The notes: generated by a model from the letters alone, not told the origin. A stretch of 64,000 bases of DNA from Viridibacillus sp050279675 (GCF_050279675.1 NZ_JBNNUK010000004.1:1-64000), one strand, 5' to 3'; shown: positions 8,611 to 17,904, counted from the first letter of the stretch. Program-made: numbers and translations.

Positions 8611-9399
8611 CTATTCCAAAATATCTTTATATAATTCAGAGCGACGATCCTCATATACCGGGATTCGTTGGCGAATTTCATCCACTATAGAGAAATCGAC
8701 ATCGATAATCGACATTTCTTCATCTTCTCCACCAGTCCATAACACTTCACCCCAAGGTTCAATAACCATCGATTGACCGTTAAAATTTTGTTTTTTATGG
8801 CTAATTCGATTTACTGCAATAACAAAACACTGACTTTCAATTGCTCGTGCTTGTAATAACGTTTTCCAATGATCAATACGTGGTGTTGGCCACTGTGCAG
8901 AAACGAAAATTACTTTCGCTCCGTTCAATGCATGAAGACGTAACCACTCAGGAAAACGAATATCGTAGCAAATAACACCAGCCGCTGGAATATCACCCAG
9001 TTCAAAGTTATTCTGCTTATCGCCAGCTGATAAATACAAATGCTCGTCCATTAGACGGAAAAGATGCGCTTTGTCATATTCGCTGACAAGCTCCCCTTTA
9101 TTGTTATATACGTACATCGTATTGTAGAATTCCCCATCTTTTTTTGTTGATACCGAGCCACCAACAATATGAATTTGCAATTCTTCTGAAAGCTGTTGCA
9201 GGAAATTCTTTGTACGTTCCCCGTTCGGATCTGCCAGGTCTTCTAATTTCTCTAGAGCATAGCTGGAATTCCACATTTCCGGAAGAATTGCGAGTTCCGC
9301 CCCCTTATCAGCAGCCTCCCTGATAAACTTTTCAACGTTGATAAAATTTTTTTCGATGTCCCCGAAGGCAACATTTAATTGTATACATGCAATTTTCAT
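8611..9399 (-). CDS. mtnU: Carbon-nitrogen hydrolase, MtnU-like omega-amidase
   Basis: 262-aa nitrilase-superfamily enzyme. The catalytic Glu-Lys-Cys triad is visible: Glu in AILPEMW, Lys in EYDKAHLF and Cys in VICYDIRFPEW. In Bacillus the homologue MtnU (YkrU) sits beside the methionine-salvage aminotransferase MtnE and is proposed to hydrolyse the omega-amide of 2-oxo acids left by glutamine-dependent transamination. Here it is divergent from mtnE, which supports the same role. ATG 9399 is preferred over an upstream in-frame ATG because the family starts MKIAC and a GGTGGAG site precedes it. Confidence 0.82.
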   Translation of the reverse strand: MKIACIQLNVAFGDIEKNFINVEKFIREAADKGAELAILPEMWNSSYALEKLEDLADPNGERTKNFLQQLSEELQIHIVGGSVSTKKDGEFYNTMYVYNNKGELVSEYDKAHLFRLMDEHLYLSAGDKQNNFELGDIPAAGVICYDIRFPEWLRLHALNGAKVIFVSAQWPTPRIDHWKTLLQARAIESQCFVIAVNRISHKKQNFNGQSMVIEPWGEVLWTGGEDEEMSIIDVDFSIVDEIRQRIPVYEDRRSELYKDILE

Positions 9400-9580
9400 A
9401 ACTCCACCACCTGTAGACATTTTCTTAAAAAGGTTATAATATTTCTCTTATTATTGCGACTATTTTTATACATACGTCTATTTTATCCACAAAGTAGTTG
9501 TTGTGTATAGAGTATTTAGAAGAAAGATTTTGTGGATAACAAGTTATTAAAGAAAATAATTCAAGGGGGTTTGTTCGAAA

Positions 9581-10744
9581 ATGGAATTTTCAACGAGATT
9601 ACAACAGTTGCCGAAGCAGTTTTTCGCAACTTTAGTACAAAAAGTAGGTGCCGCAGTCGCGGAAGGTAGGGATGTCATCAATTTAGGCCAAGGAAATCCA
9701 GACCAACCAACACCTACTCATATTATAAAAGCTATGCAGGAAGCTGTTATTAATCCGCAAACTCATAAATACTCTCCATTCCGCGGCTTGCCCGAATTCA
9801 AGGAAGCAATTGCAGAATTTTATGCACGAGAATACGGGGTTGAAATCGATGCAAATACGGAAGTAGCCATACTTTTTGGCACAAAAATTGGTGTAGTTGA
9901 ATTACCTTTAGCTATTATGAATCCTAGTGATTCAATGCTACTCCCAGACCCTGGTTATCCGGACTATTGGTCAGGCGTAGCACTAGCAGATGTCAAGTTC
10001 GATACACTTCCATTACTAGCGGAAAACGACTTCCTACCTGATTACACAACTGTGTCAGATGAGGTAAAAGCTCGTGCGAAATTAATGTATTTAAATTATC
10101 CAAATAACCCAACTGGTGCTGTTGCTAATTTATCATTTTTCGATAAAACTGTGCAGTTTGCGAAAGATCACGATATTGCAGTAATGCATGACTTTGCATA
10201 TGGAGCAATTGGATTTGATGGTAAAAAACCAGTGAGCTTTTTACAAGCTAAAGGTGCTAAAGATGTCGGGGTTGAGTTGTATACTTTATCGAAAACGTAT
10301 AATATGGCCGGTTGGCGGGTCGGCTTTGCAGTTGGTAACACAAAGCTAATTGAAGCATTAAATTTAGTACAAGACCATTTATTTGTCAGCCTTTTCCCTG
10401 CTGTACAAGAGGCTGGTATTGCAGCACTTACTAGTTCACAAGAATGTGTAACTGAGTTAGTGGATATGTATGAAAGCCGCCGGAACGCATTAAAAACCGC
10501 TTGCGATCGTATTGGCTGGGCTGTGACAGCACCAAAAGGATCATTCTTTGCATGGCTTCCTGTACCAGAAGGTTATACAAGTAAAGTATTTGCTGATTTA
10601 TTGCTAGAACAGGCTGATGTAGCAGTTGCTGCGGGTAATGGTTTTGGTGAATACGGAGAAGGGTATGTACGTGTTGGCTTGCTTGTTGATGAGGACAGGC
10701 TTCATGAAGCAATAACGCGTATTTCCAAACTAAATTTATTTTAA
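9581..10744 (+). CDS. mtnE: Methionine-salvage aminotransferase MtnE
   Basis: 387-aa class I PLP aminotransferase that matches recalled B. subtilis MtnE (YkrV) throughout: INLGQGNPDQPTP, HKYSPFRG, DPGYPDYWSG, LNYPNNPTGAV and the PLP-lysine segment TLSKTYNMAGWRVGFA. In methionine salvage it transaminates 2-oxo-4-methylthiobutyrate to methionine, with glutamine as preferred donor. AAGGGGG precedes ATG 9581. No S-box was found in its 180-bp upstream region, unlike metN, and no other mtn gene lies in the window, so the pathway is split in this genome. Confidence 0.92.
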   Translation: MEFSTRLQQLPKQFFATLVQKVGAAVAEGRDVINLGQGNPDQPTPTHIIKAMQEAVINPQTHKYSPFRGLPEFKEAIAEFYAREYGVEIDANTEVAILFGTKIGVVELPLAIMNPSDSMLLPDPGYPDYWSGVALADVKFDTLPLLAENDFLPDYTTVSDEVKARAKLMYLNYPNNPTGAVANLSFFDKTVQFAKDHDIAVMHDFAYGAIGFDGKKPVSFLQAKGAKDVGVELYTLSKTYNMAGWRVGFAVGNTKLIEALNLVQDHLFVSLFPAVQEAGIAALTSSQECVTELVDMYESRRNALKTACDRIGWAVTAPKGSFFAWLPVPEGYTSKVFADLLLEQADVAVAAGNGFGEYGEGYVRVGLLVDEDRLHEAITRISKLNLF

Positions 10745-10759
10745 TGTATATACATTGAA

Positions 10760-10875
10760 AATCCAACTCATTCCATAAGTTGGATTACCAATGGCATAAG
10801 TTTAAAAATAGCAATAAAACAGCCACATAATCACAATCAAAGAATACTTACTCTTTGACTCTGATTATGCGGCCT
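10760..10875 (+). terminator. Two inverted repeats after mtnE
   Basis: First, AATCCAACT/AGTTGGATT (10760-10787) without a T-run. Second, a long imperfect hairpin GCCACATAATCA...TCAAAGA / TCTTTGA...TGATTATGCGGC (about 10822-10873) followed by moderately T-rich sequence; it could end transcription. The remaining bases to 11170 hold no recognisable gene or RNA. Confidence 0.5.
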
Positions 10876-11173
10876 CTTATTTTGTTATTAGCTAACATAG
10901 GTGCTTATTTCGCTTTCATTCAAGGAAATCTCTGCTTTTTTAGACGATTTATCTGTACAATCCGTCTTAAATAGTAATATTAAATTCTCCAAACTCTAAC
11001 CATTCAATTACCTTAACTACAGCTTTAATTTATTCTAAATCGCTTCTTATCTTTGTTTCACATGGCCCACAATTTCAGTATAAAAGAAAAAATTACTTCT
11101 CTTAATAAAAGTATTCTATATTTGTCTGTGGAAAAGATACACTTTATAGAATTAACAAAAAAATCACCTAATA

Positions 11174-11204
11174 AAAATGCCCAGCACATAGCGCTGAGCA
11201 TTTT
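11174..11204 (-). terminator. Terminator of kbl
   Basis: Arms AAAATGCTCAGC and GCTGGGCATTTT around a 7-nt loop, followed by T-rich sequence in the kbl sense, just beyond the kbl stop. Confidence 0.8.
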
Positions 11205-11208
11205 AATA

Positions 11209-12399
11209 TTATGAAATTACGCCTAGCTCTTTACCTACTTTTTCATAAGTCGCTAAAGCTTCGTCTAGCATTTCTTTTGTATGTGCGGCAATTGGCATGT
11301 TACGTACGCGCCCAGTGCCTTTAGGTACAGTTGGGAAGACAATCGATTTAGCGTAGACGCCTTCTTCAAAAAGACGAGCAGAAAAGGCTTGAGTTAGTTT
11401 TTCGTCACCGATGATACACGGTGTAATCGGAGTTTCAGATGCACCGATGTTAAATCCAAGTTTTTTCAGACCCGCTTTTAAATAATCGCCATTTTCCCAC
11501 AGTTGATCGCAAAGTTCTGTTGAATCAATTAACATTTGAACAGCTGCAGTGATTGCAGCAACATCACCTGGTGGTAAAGCTGTTGAGAATAAAAATGGAC
11601 GAGAACGTACTTTTAACCAATCGATTAAATTCTTCTTACCAGCTACGTAACCACCTACTACACCAATCGCTTTAGATAGTGTACCAATTTGGAAGTCGAT
11701 TTCTTTTTCTAAACCGAAATGCTTCACAGTACCTTTCCCTTTACCTGTTACACCTGATCCATGAGCATCATCCACATATGTAATTAGATCAAATTCTTTC
11801 GCAATTTCTACGATTTCAGGAAGTTTTGCGATGTCTCCATCCATTGAAAACACACCGTCAGTGATGACCATTACTTTATTGTATAAGCCTGATTCAGTTG
11901 CTGCTTTTGCTTTAGTACGTAAATCATCCATATCAGAGTGATTAAAAGCAATAATTTTCGCTTTAGATAAGCGACAACCATCGATGATAGATGCATGATT
12001 TAATTGATCAGATAGGATTGCATCATTTTTATCCATAACAGCAGAAATAGCTGCCATATTACAGTTGAATCCTGATTGATATGAAATGGCTGCTTCAGTA
12101 CCTTTAAATTCTGCTAGTTTCTCTTCTAATTTAACGTGAAGATCGAGTGTCCCATTGATCGTGCGGACTGCGCCAGCACCTACGCCATATTTTCCGATTG
12201 CTTCTTGAGCAATTTTCTTTAATTTATCATTTGTTGCTAAGCCCAGGTAGTTATTTGAAGATAGGTTGACCAAATTTTTGCCACGCACTTGAATAACTGA
12301 ACCGTTCGGGCCTTCTACTGGATCTATTTCGTTGTATAAGCCCTGGTCGCGCAGTTGTTGCAAGTTGTCGTCTACGAATGTGTTCAGTACGTTTGACAA
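11209..12399 (-). CDS. kbl: Glycine C-acetyltransferase (2-amino-3-ketobutyrate CoA ligase)
   Basis: 396-aa alpha-oxoamine synthase. It condenses or cleaves 2-amino-3-oxobutyrate with CoA to glycine and acetyl-CoA, the second step of threonine degradation. Seen: LVNLSSNNYLGLA, GAGAVRTINGTLDLH, the aspartate segment YVDDAHGSGVTG and the PLP-lysine segment IGTLSKAIGVVGGYVAG. The best start is TTG 12399, which sits about 6 nt after AAAGGATG; the ATG at 12408 lies inside that site. The usual partner tdh is not adjacent. An alternative activity in the same family (biotin-type KAPA synthesis) is less likely given the RTINGT and SGVTG context. Confidence 0.88.
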   Translation of the reverse strand: MSNVLNTFVDDNLQQLRDQGLYNEIDPVEGPNGSVIQVRGKNLVNLSSNNYLGLATNDKLKKIAQEAIGKYGVGAGAVRTINGTLDLHVKLEEKLAEFKGTEAAISYQSGFNCNMAAISAVMDKNDAILSDQLNHASIIDGCRLSKAKIIAFNHSDMDDLRTKAKAATESGLYNKVMVITDGVFSMDGDIAKLPEIVEIAKEFDLITYVDDAHGSGVTGKGKGTVKHFGLEKEIDFQIGTLSKAIGVVGGYVAGKKNLIDWLKVRSRPFLFSTALPPGDVAAITAAVQMLIDSTELCDQLWENGDYLKAGLKKLGFNIGASETPITPCIIGDEKLTQAFSARLFEEGVYAKSIVFPTVPKGTGRVRNMPIAAHTKEMLDEALATYEKVGKELGVIS

Positions 12400-12717
12400 G
12401 AAAATCATCCTTTCAATTTTGGATAAAAATATTGTAGCATACTTTCACCATTATTTGTACATCTGAAAAGTACCATCACAAACAATAAGATGAAATTCAT
12501 TGAAATTACTACATACACTGTCCTTACAAGAAGAACAGTTGTACACTCAGAAAAATTAGAATACTTAATTTTCTAGATTATCTTGGCGAAAATAGTGATC
12601 TATTAAGTAATATCATCAATCATAACTTCTTCTCCACACATCAGTCGCGTTTTTATAAAAATAGATTTCCATTAAAATTCCCTCGTTATAACTCATCCAT
12701 CTTATTCTAGAGTACTA

Positions 12718-12752
12718 AAAAAGTGAGTAGACAATAGTCTACTCACTTTTTA
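12718..12752 (-). terminator. Terminator of yczE
   Basis: Perfect 14-15 bp stem AAAAAGTGAGTAGAC/GTCTACTCACTTTTT with an AATA loop, adjacent to the yczE stop. The 12400-12717 interval upstream of kbl shows no gene; only an extended -10 TGCTACAAT (minus strand, about 12440) hints at the kbl promoter. Confidence 0.85.
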
Positions 12753-12753
12753 C

Positions 12754-13395
12754 TTATTTCGTTAACTCTGAAAATGTTACTTGTTCTTCACCGATACATT
12801 TCAACAATAATTTACGGCTATACGCAAGCGAAAATTGAACAATTGGGCCAAGACCAAATGCCATAAGAACAGTACCAAGACCAACAGGACCACCAAGTAA
12901 CCACCCTGCTACAGCAACAGCTATTTCCATAATTGTACGGGCTTTAATAATACTTAATCCCAACTTGTCTACAGCTAAAAGCATCAAACTATCACGAGGA
13001 CCAGCTCCAAGATTGGCTGAAATGTACATTCCGCCACCTAAACCTATTAAAATTATACCGATAATGAAGCTAAAAAATTGTAGGGCTAAATGATCAACAT
13101 CAGGTAATAACCAATTGAAGAAATCGATGAATATACCGATACTTAGCATATTGATAAAAGTTCCTATCTTCGGAAATTGACGAGTGCCAATTGCTGTAAT
13201 ACCAATAATAATAAGCCCAGTAATGATTGACCAACTACCAATGGAAAAACCGAAGTTTTTGAATAGACCTATATGCAGTACATCCCATGAACCCACCCCG
13301 AAGGTTTGTCCTTTAATTGTTAACGAAACACCGAGTGCAATGACGATAAGTCCCATCATAAAAAATCCCCAGCGCCAACTATTTATTTTATTCAC
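12754..13395 (-). CDS. yczE: YczE-like integral membrane protein
   Basis: 213-aa membrane protein with about five to six hydrophobic helices and conserved Gly-rich motifs GVGSWDVLHIGLF and LGAGPRDSLMLL. These are hallmarks of the YczE/YitT-like membrane protein family, whose substrate is not known. Translation appears to start at GTG 13395 behind AGAAGGA. It is monocistronic, with its own terminator. A 9-bp inverted repeat TGAAAAGCC/GGCTTTTCA at 13421-13460 in its leader might be regulatory or the 3' end of another transcript. Confidence 0.8.
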   Translation of the reverse strand: MNKINSWRWGFFMMGLIVIALGVSLTIKGQTFGVGSWDVLHIGLFKNFGFSIGSWSIITGLIIIGITAIGTRQFPKIGTFINMLSIGIFIDFFNWLLPDVDHLALQFFSFIIGIILIGLGGGMYISANLGAGPRDSLMLLAVDKLGLSIIKARTIMEIAVAVAGWLLGGPVGLGTVLMAFGLGPIVQFSLAYSRKLLLKCIGEEQVTFSELTK

Positions 13396-13519
13396 AAGAA
13401 TCCTTCTTTCTACAGAAAAATGAAAAGCCCTCTACGCAAGAAGCATAAAGTGGCTTTTCAATGATAACTAAACTATTATAACAAAATTCGTTCCTATTTA
13501 AAATAAAACTATCCTAGAT

Positions 13520-14014
13520 TTATATAATAGCTACAAATTTCGCATTTATGATTTTCGCTAAATCAGTCGGTTGGATACATATTTGCATGCCTATTTTCCC
13601 TGCACTAACAAAGATATGGTCAAACGTTTTTGCTGATTCATCTATGAAGGTTGGAAATAACTTTTTCATACCAATAGGCGAACAGCCGCCTCTAATATAA
13701 CCTGTAGTTGGCAATAAATCTTTGACAGGTAGCATCTCTATCTTCTTTTCCCCAACTGCCTTTGCAGCAGCCTTTAGATTAAGCTCTGCTGCTACTGGAA
13801 TGACGAAAACGTAATACTTTTCTTTGCCAGCTGTAGACATGAGCGTTTTATACACACTCTCAACAGGTTGACCAATTTTACCTGCAACTGAAATACCGTC
13901 GACTTGACCGTCTGTGATTTCATATTCTGTCAGAGAGTATGGGATTTTTTTTTGGTCCAATAAGCGTACTGCATTTGTTTTTTGTACTTTTGCATTTTTA
14001 GCCAAAACATTCAC
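13520..14014 (-). CDS. ybaK: Cys-tRNA(Pro)/Cys-tRNA deacylase, YbaK/EbsC type
   Basis: 164-aa YbaK-family trans-editing enzyme. It hydrolyses misacylated Cys-tRNA(Pro) in the cytoplasm. Visible: the conserved lysine region ESVYKTLMSTAGKEKYYVFV, LNLKAAAKAVGEKKIEML and the glycine signature GYIRGGCSPIGMKK that shapes the editing pocket. ATG 14014 follows TTAGGAGAAG. The gene begins 5 nt after the stop of the unknown 217-aa gene, so the two form an operon. Confidence 0.9.
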   Translation of the reverse strand: MNVLAKNAKVQKTNAVRLLDQKKIPYSLTEYEITDGQVDGISVAGKIGQPVESVYKTLMSTAGKEKYYVFVIPVAAELNLKAAAKAVGEKKIEMLPVKDLLPTTGYIRGGCSPIGMKKLFPTFIDESAKTFDHIFVSAGKIGMQICIQPTDLAKIINAKFVAII

Positions 14015-14019
14015 TTCTC

Positions 14020-14673
14020 CTAAGCAACACGATAAAAACTAGGCTGCGTCACTCTAAATCCTGATTTCGCCATCTGTACATGATATGAATAGCAGGAAAT
14101 TGCTTGATCAAATAGACGCTGTTTAAGCTTTTGCTCTAATGTTTGTGTTGCGTTTGTTACTTGCCCAAATTGATTAGTAGAATCTTCTGTTGTAACTTGT
14201 AGTTTTACTTTGGTGATTTGATCACGAGTTTGCTGGATTATCTCATTTTCGCCTTCAGTAACACATACATCTTGTCTCTTTGGTTCTAATGCTGAATGGT
14301 GAACTCTCTCTAATACTTCAAATGTTTTCTCGAGTAGAGCACCAATAGAAGAACTCTTTTCCTCGTAAACCTGACTAACTGCAGCTGAGGTCTCAACTAA
14401 TGGCGATGTCTGTTCCATGTTATCTTTTGCTTTAGCACGGAATTCCTGGTCCTTTTGTTGAAGCTCACGAATAGCAGCTTGGACTTGCGGCTGATGTTGT
14501 TTCTCCTTTTTACCCGTTAGCAAGTCCATTAGCTCTTCCAAAGCTGGATTCGAGTTTGGTTGAAAATACTGAGCTGTTTTACGATAAGCATCACCTGCAT
14601 TCTTTTGCCTAAGAGCTCGTTTACGATTTTCAATGTCTGTATACTGATTGTTTAATTGAGCAGCTAATTTCAT
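14020..14673 (-). CDS. Hypothetical protein, 217 aa, upstream of ybaK
   Basis: I do not recognise this protein. It is hydrophilic and mostly helical, with no signal or membrane segment. Residues about 60-90 (AIRELQQKDQEFRAKAKDNM) and 100-125 look coiled-coil-like. The C-terminus ends in an aromatic stretch FRVTQPSFYRVA that may be a conserved tail. GAGGTG with 6-nt spacing supports ATG 14673; the longer frame would start at a GTG inside that site. Its tight linkage to ybaK suggests co-transcription, not necessarily a shared function. Confidence 0.65.
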   Translation of the reverse strand: MKLAAQLNNQYTDIENRKRALRQKNAGDAYRKTAQYFQPNSNPALEELMDLLTGKKEKQHQPQVQAAIRELQQKDQEFRAKAKDNMEQTSPLVETSAAVSQVYEEKSSSIGALLEKTFEVLERVHHSALEPKRQDVCVTEGENEIIQQTRDQITKVKLQVTTEDSTNQFGQVTNATQTLEQKLKQRLFDQAISCYSYHVQMAKSGFRVTQPSFYRVA

Positions 14674-14793
14674 GCAAATCACCTCTTTTCAAATACCATT
14701 ATAGTTAAAATCTATTTTAACACCGTTATCTGAAAATTCAAAAGGTCGTTGTTCTCAAATATTTACAATATTATAGTAGTAAAAAATACCCAT

Positions 14794-16977
14794 TTATTCA
14801 TCTTTTGTTCCTAGTAGCTTCTTCAGTGCCTCTGCCATTGCATTGTTTTGTGGTTGATCATCTTGTTTTTTCATGTACTTTTGAACTTCTTTTTTAGAAA
14901 CTTTTGTATTGCCAGTTTCCTTCTTACGTTTCTCAAATACAGATAATTTTTCACGATGGCCACATGAGCAAACGAAAATGCGTCCTTCTCCTTCACCACG
15001 AAGTTCCAATTTCTTATGACAAACTGGACAACGTGCATTCGTCACCATTGATACTTTTTTCTTGTGACCACAAGCTCGGTCTTGGCAGACAAGCATTTTA
15101 CCACGTTTGCCATTTACCTCAAGCAATAATTTCCCACAATCCGGACATCTTTTCCCTGTAACATTATCATGCTTGAATTTTTGATCGCTCTTCTTAATAT
15201 CACTAACAGCTTTTTTAGAGAAATTAACCATATTGTTAATGAAATCCGATTTTTTTGCTGAACCTTTTGCAATTTTCGTTAATTGTTGTTCCCACTCTGC
15301 AGTTAAAGCAGGTGATTTTAAATCCGACGGTACTAATTCTAATAGCTGACGACCTTTAGAAGTAGCATGTAGGTCCTTACCTTTTTTCTCAATTAAAAAT
15401 GAATTAAATAGCTTCTCAATAATATCTGCACGTGTTGCTACAGTGCCAATACCACCTGTTTCACTTAACGTTTTAATTAAGTCCTTCGATTCACCACTCA
15501 TAAATTGTGCTGGATTTTCCATCGCAGCTAGTAATGTTCCTTCGTTGAAATAGGCTGGTGGCTTTGTATCACCTTGTGTCATTGCAATGGCGCGGATAGC
15601 GATTTTATCACCTCTATTGTAGCTTGGTAGTGAACGCTCATCTGTGTCGTCATCATCATCTTGTTGATATACACGTTTCCAGCCCTCATCACGAATTGTA
15701 CGGCCTTTTACTTTAAATACTTCATTACCCACAGCTAACGTAACCGTTGTTTGATCATATTGGAACGGGCCAAAGAAAACAGCTAAAAAACGTTTGACAA
15801 TTAAATCGTATAAGCGACGTTCTTTATCAGACAAATCTTGTAAAATAGCCACTTCTTCAGTTGGAATAATGGCATGGTGGTCAGATACTTTTGCATTATC
15901 AATAACACCCTTTTGTGGTTGTACTGAATTATTACGAATTAAAAGGTTCGCTGCAGCTCGATTATCCCCAACAGCTGATGCTTTAATACGTTCCTTTAAC
16001 GTGCTCTTCATATCATCCGTTAAATGCTTTGAATCTGTACGCGGATAAGTAACTACTTTATGACGCTCATAAAGATTTTGAAGCGTTGAAAGTGTTTCTT
16101 TTGCAGACCAGCTCCAGCGCTTATGTGCCTCTTTTTGTAGCTCAGTCAAATCAAATAATGCTGGGGCAGATTGACGTTTTGGGGACGTTTGAATATCTTG
16201 AATAACCCCTTCAGTTTCAGCGTCTAATATTTTTAATAACTGTTCAATTTTTTCCTTTTGGAAAGACTGAGATTGATTATTTTGACGGTCAAACCAAGTG
16301 AATTTTGTTTCGTTTGAATGTGCTTGTAAGCCATAATACGTTTTTGGTTTAAAGTTTTTTATTTGTTGTTCACGTTCTGCAATCATTGAAAGAGTAGGTG
16401 TTTGTACACGGCCAGTTGATAATTGCGCATTATATTTAACTGTCAAAGCACGTGTGGCATTAATGCCAACAACCCAATCAGCTTCTGCACGTGCTACAGC
16501 TGCCTCATATAAATGTTCATAAGAACGGCCATCTTTTAAGTTTTTGAAGCCATCTTTAATAGCTTTATCCGTCACCGATGAAATCCATAAACGTTTAACT
16601 GGTTTACGGCATTTCGCTTTTTCTAATATCCAACGAGCTACTAGCTCCCCTTCACGTCCTGCATCTGTTGCTATAATAATCTGATTGACGTCTTGACGCA
16701 TTAATTGTGCTTTTACTGCATTGTATTGTTTTGTCGTTTGACGAATAGGTACTAGTTTGAAAGGATTCGGTAATATCGGTAAATCTTCCATCTTCCACTC
16801 TTTAAACTTCTGATCGTACTGTTCTGGATCAGCATGAGTAACTAAATGGCCAAGTGCCCAAGTAACAATATATTGAGGCCCCTCTAGAAAGCCATTACCT
16901 TTTTTTGTACACCCTAAAACACGTGCTATATCGCGTGCTACAGATGGTTTTTCTGCTAAAACTAAGCTTTTTCCCAT
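14794..16977 (-). CDS. topB: DNA topoisomerase III
   Basis: 727-aa type IA topoisomerase. It relaxes and decatenates DNA through a 5'-phosphotyrosine link. The N-terminal Toprim domain begins SLVLAEKPSVARDIARVLG and contains ATDAGREGELVARWI. The catalytic tyrosine is in VVTYPRTDSKHLTDD, about residue 311. The C-terminus carries two zinc-binding clusters, CPDC...CQDRACGH and CPVC...CSCGH. The length matches the family in Bacillus. A TetR gene lies 16 bp upstream in the same orientation, so topB may be transcribed from the TetR-controlled promoter. Confidence 0.95.
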   Translation of the reverse strand: MGKSLVLAEKPSVARDIARVLGCTKKGNGFLEGPQYIVTWALGHLVTHADPEQYDQKFKEWKMEDLPILPNPFKLVPIRQTTKQYNAVKAQLMRQDVNQIIIATDAGREGELVARWILEKAKCRKPVKRLWISSVTDKAIKDGFKNLKDGRSYEHLYEAAVARAEADWVVGINATRALTVKYNAQLSTGRVQTPTLSMIAEREQQIKNFKPKTYYGLQAHSNETKFTWFDRQNNQSQSFQKEKIEQLLKILDAETEGVIQDIQTSPKRQSAPALFDLTELQKEAHKRWSWSAKETLSTLQNLYERHKVVTYPRTDSKHLTDDMKSTLKERIKASAVGDNRAAANLLIRNNSVQPQKGVIDNAKVSDHHAIIPTEEVAILQDLSDKERRLYDLIVKRFLAVFFGPFQYDQTTVTLAVGNEVFKVKGRTIRDEGWKRVYQQDDDDDTDERSLPSYNRGDKIAIRAIAMTQGDTKPPAYFNEGTLLAAMENPAQFMSGESKDLIKTLSETGGIGTVATRADIIEKLFNSFLIEKKGKDLHATSKGRQLLELVPSDLKSPALTAEWEQQLTKIAKGSAKKSDFINNMVNFSKKAVSDIKKSDQKFKHDNVTGKRCPDCGKLLLEVNGKRGKMLVCQDRACGHKKKVSMVTNARCPVCHKKLELRGEGEGRIFVCSCGHREKLSVFEKRKKETGNTKVSKKEVQKYMKKQDDQPQNNAMAEALKKLLGTKDE

Positions 16978-16993
16978 ATAAATTCTTATCTCC

Positions 16994-17605
16994 TTATTTT
17001 AACGTTTGTAAATGTTCATGTAATACATGATTAATAATTTCGGGCGTAAATTTATCAGGCAGCATGATACAATGATAGGACATCCCTTCAAGGAGGGCAT
17101 ATAATCGAATGACTTCTACATCAATATCCAAATCTTTTCTTGCCTCTTTTAAGAATATTAGTAATTCAACTATCGTTCTCAATAATTGATAGGAGTTTTC
17201 TAAAAGCTCCTGACATTTTGCCCGAATGGCTTCATCTACTAATGCTTTAGATGAAAATGCTAGCCAAACCTCCATTTCTAATTTCCTTTCTAAATCTAAC
17301 GGTAAAAACTGACGTAAGACTTCTAGTATATCTTCTATTGAAGGACCGTTACCAAATAAACGCATCGCTTCAATTCGTTCATCCAATTTTTTTCGAATTA
17401 GTTCCATCGAATAAATAAGTAGATCACTTTGTGTTGAAAAATAGTGCCTTAAAGAGCCGACAGAAAGATTTGCTTCTTGTGCAACGTTGCGCACACTCGC
17501 ATTTCCCAGTCCCTCTCTTCGAATAACTGCCCAAGTTGCTCGAGCAATTCTTTCTCTTTGTACTTCAAATTTATTTATCTTGTCCATAATCCAATCATAA
17601 CACAT
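16994..17605 (-). CDS. TetR-family transcriptional regulator
   Basis: 203-aa repressor-type protein. The N-terminal TetR helix-turn-helix is clear (VRNVAQEANLSVGSLRHYFS, about residues 40-59), followed by an all-helical ligand-binding domain similar to BetI-type regulators. Start: ATG 17605 follows AAAAGG closely; ATG 17587 (MDKINKFE) is an alternative. It sits directly upstream of topB, and two operator-like dyads lie just before its start, so autoregulation is likely. The ligand is unknown. Confidence 0.83.
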   Translation of the reverse strand: MCYDWIMDKINKFEVQRERIARATWAVIRREGLGNASVRNVAQEANLSVGSLRHYFSTQSDLLIYSMELIRKKLDERIEAMRLFGNGPSIEDILEVLRQFLPLDLERKLEMEVWLAFSSKALVDEAIRAKCQELLENSYQLLRTIVELLIFLKEARKDLDIDVEVIRLYALLEGMSYHCIMLPDKFTPEIINHVLHEHLQTLK

Positions 17606-17615
17606 ACGACCTTTT

Positions 17616-17653
17616 CAATACACTTGTATTAAATTTTCAACACAGTCGTATTG
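17616..17653. promoter_or_regulatory. Tandem operator-like dyads upstream of the tetR gene
   Basis: Two related 16-bp imperfect palindromes, CAATACACTTGTATTA (17616-17631) and CAACACAGTCGTATTG (17638-17653), are spaced 22 bp apart, about two helical turns, immediately upstream of the TetR start. This is the geometry expected for cooperative binding of two TetR dimers. Assignment to this TetR protein is inference. Confidence 0.55.
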
Positions 17654-17684
17654 TTTTTATGCGAAGGAGAATTTAAAAGGCACT

Positions 17685-17880
17685 ATGGTTGGGGAAATTA
17701 AATCGTATACTGAAATGATAAAAACAGCACTTGAAACTGCAAAGAATCAAATGATTGAGGAGGCAAAAGAAAAGGATCAGATGCCGTCATAGGTGTTCTG
17801 TATACATCTGAGTTTATTAAAAATACAACGAAAAATGTGTATGCATTTGGTACATCATTAAAATTTATACAAACTAAAAA
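17685..17880 (+). pseudogene. Remnant of a YbjQ (UPF0145)-type gene
   Basis: Starting at ATG 17685 behind GAAGGAG, the frame reads GEIKSYTEMIKTALETAKNQ and MIEEAKEKD, then hits TAG at about 17790. Continuing in another frame gives DAVIGVLYTSEFI...VYAFGTSLKF, the expected C-terminal half of the YbjQ/UPF0145 fold. The usual N-terminal part is missing. So the locus is truncated at its 5' end and frameshifted near the middle, and probably not functional. Identification rests on recalled motifs such as GEIKSYTEM and DAVIGV. Confidence 0.6.
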
Positions 17881-17904
17881 GGAGTGGCAAAAGCCACTCC
17901 TTTT
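17876..17904 (-). terminator. Terminator of the FMN reductase gene
   Basis: Stem AAAAGGAGTGGC/GCCACTCCTTTT with an AAAA loop; the reductase stop codon overlaps its edge. The symmetry would also let it act on plus-strand transcripts. Confidence 0.8.

Noticed and set aside
9400..9580. S-box upstream of mtnE
   Set aside because: None of the conserved S-box blocks found in the mtnU-mtnE spacer.
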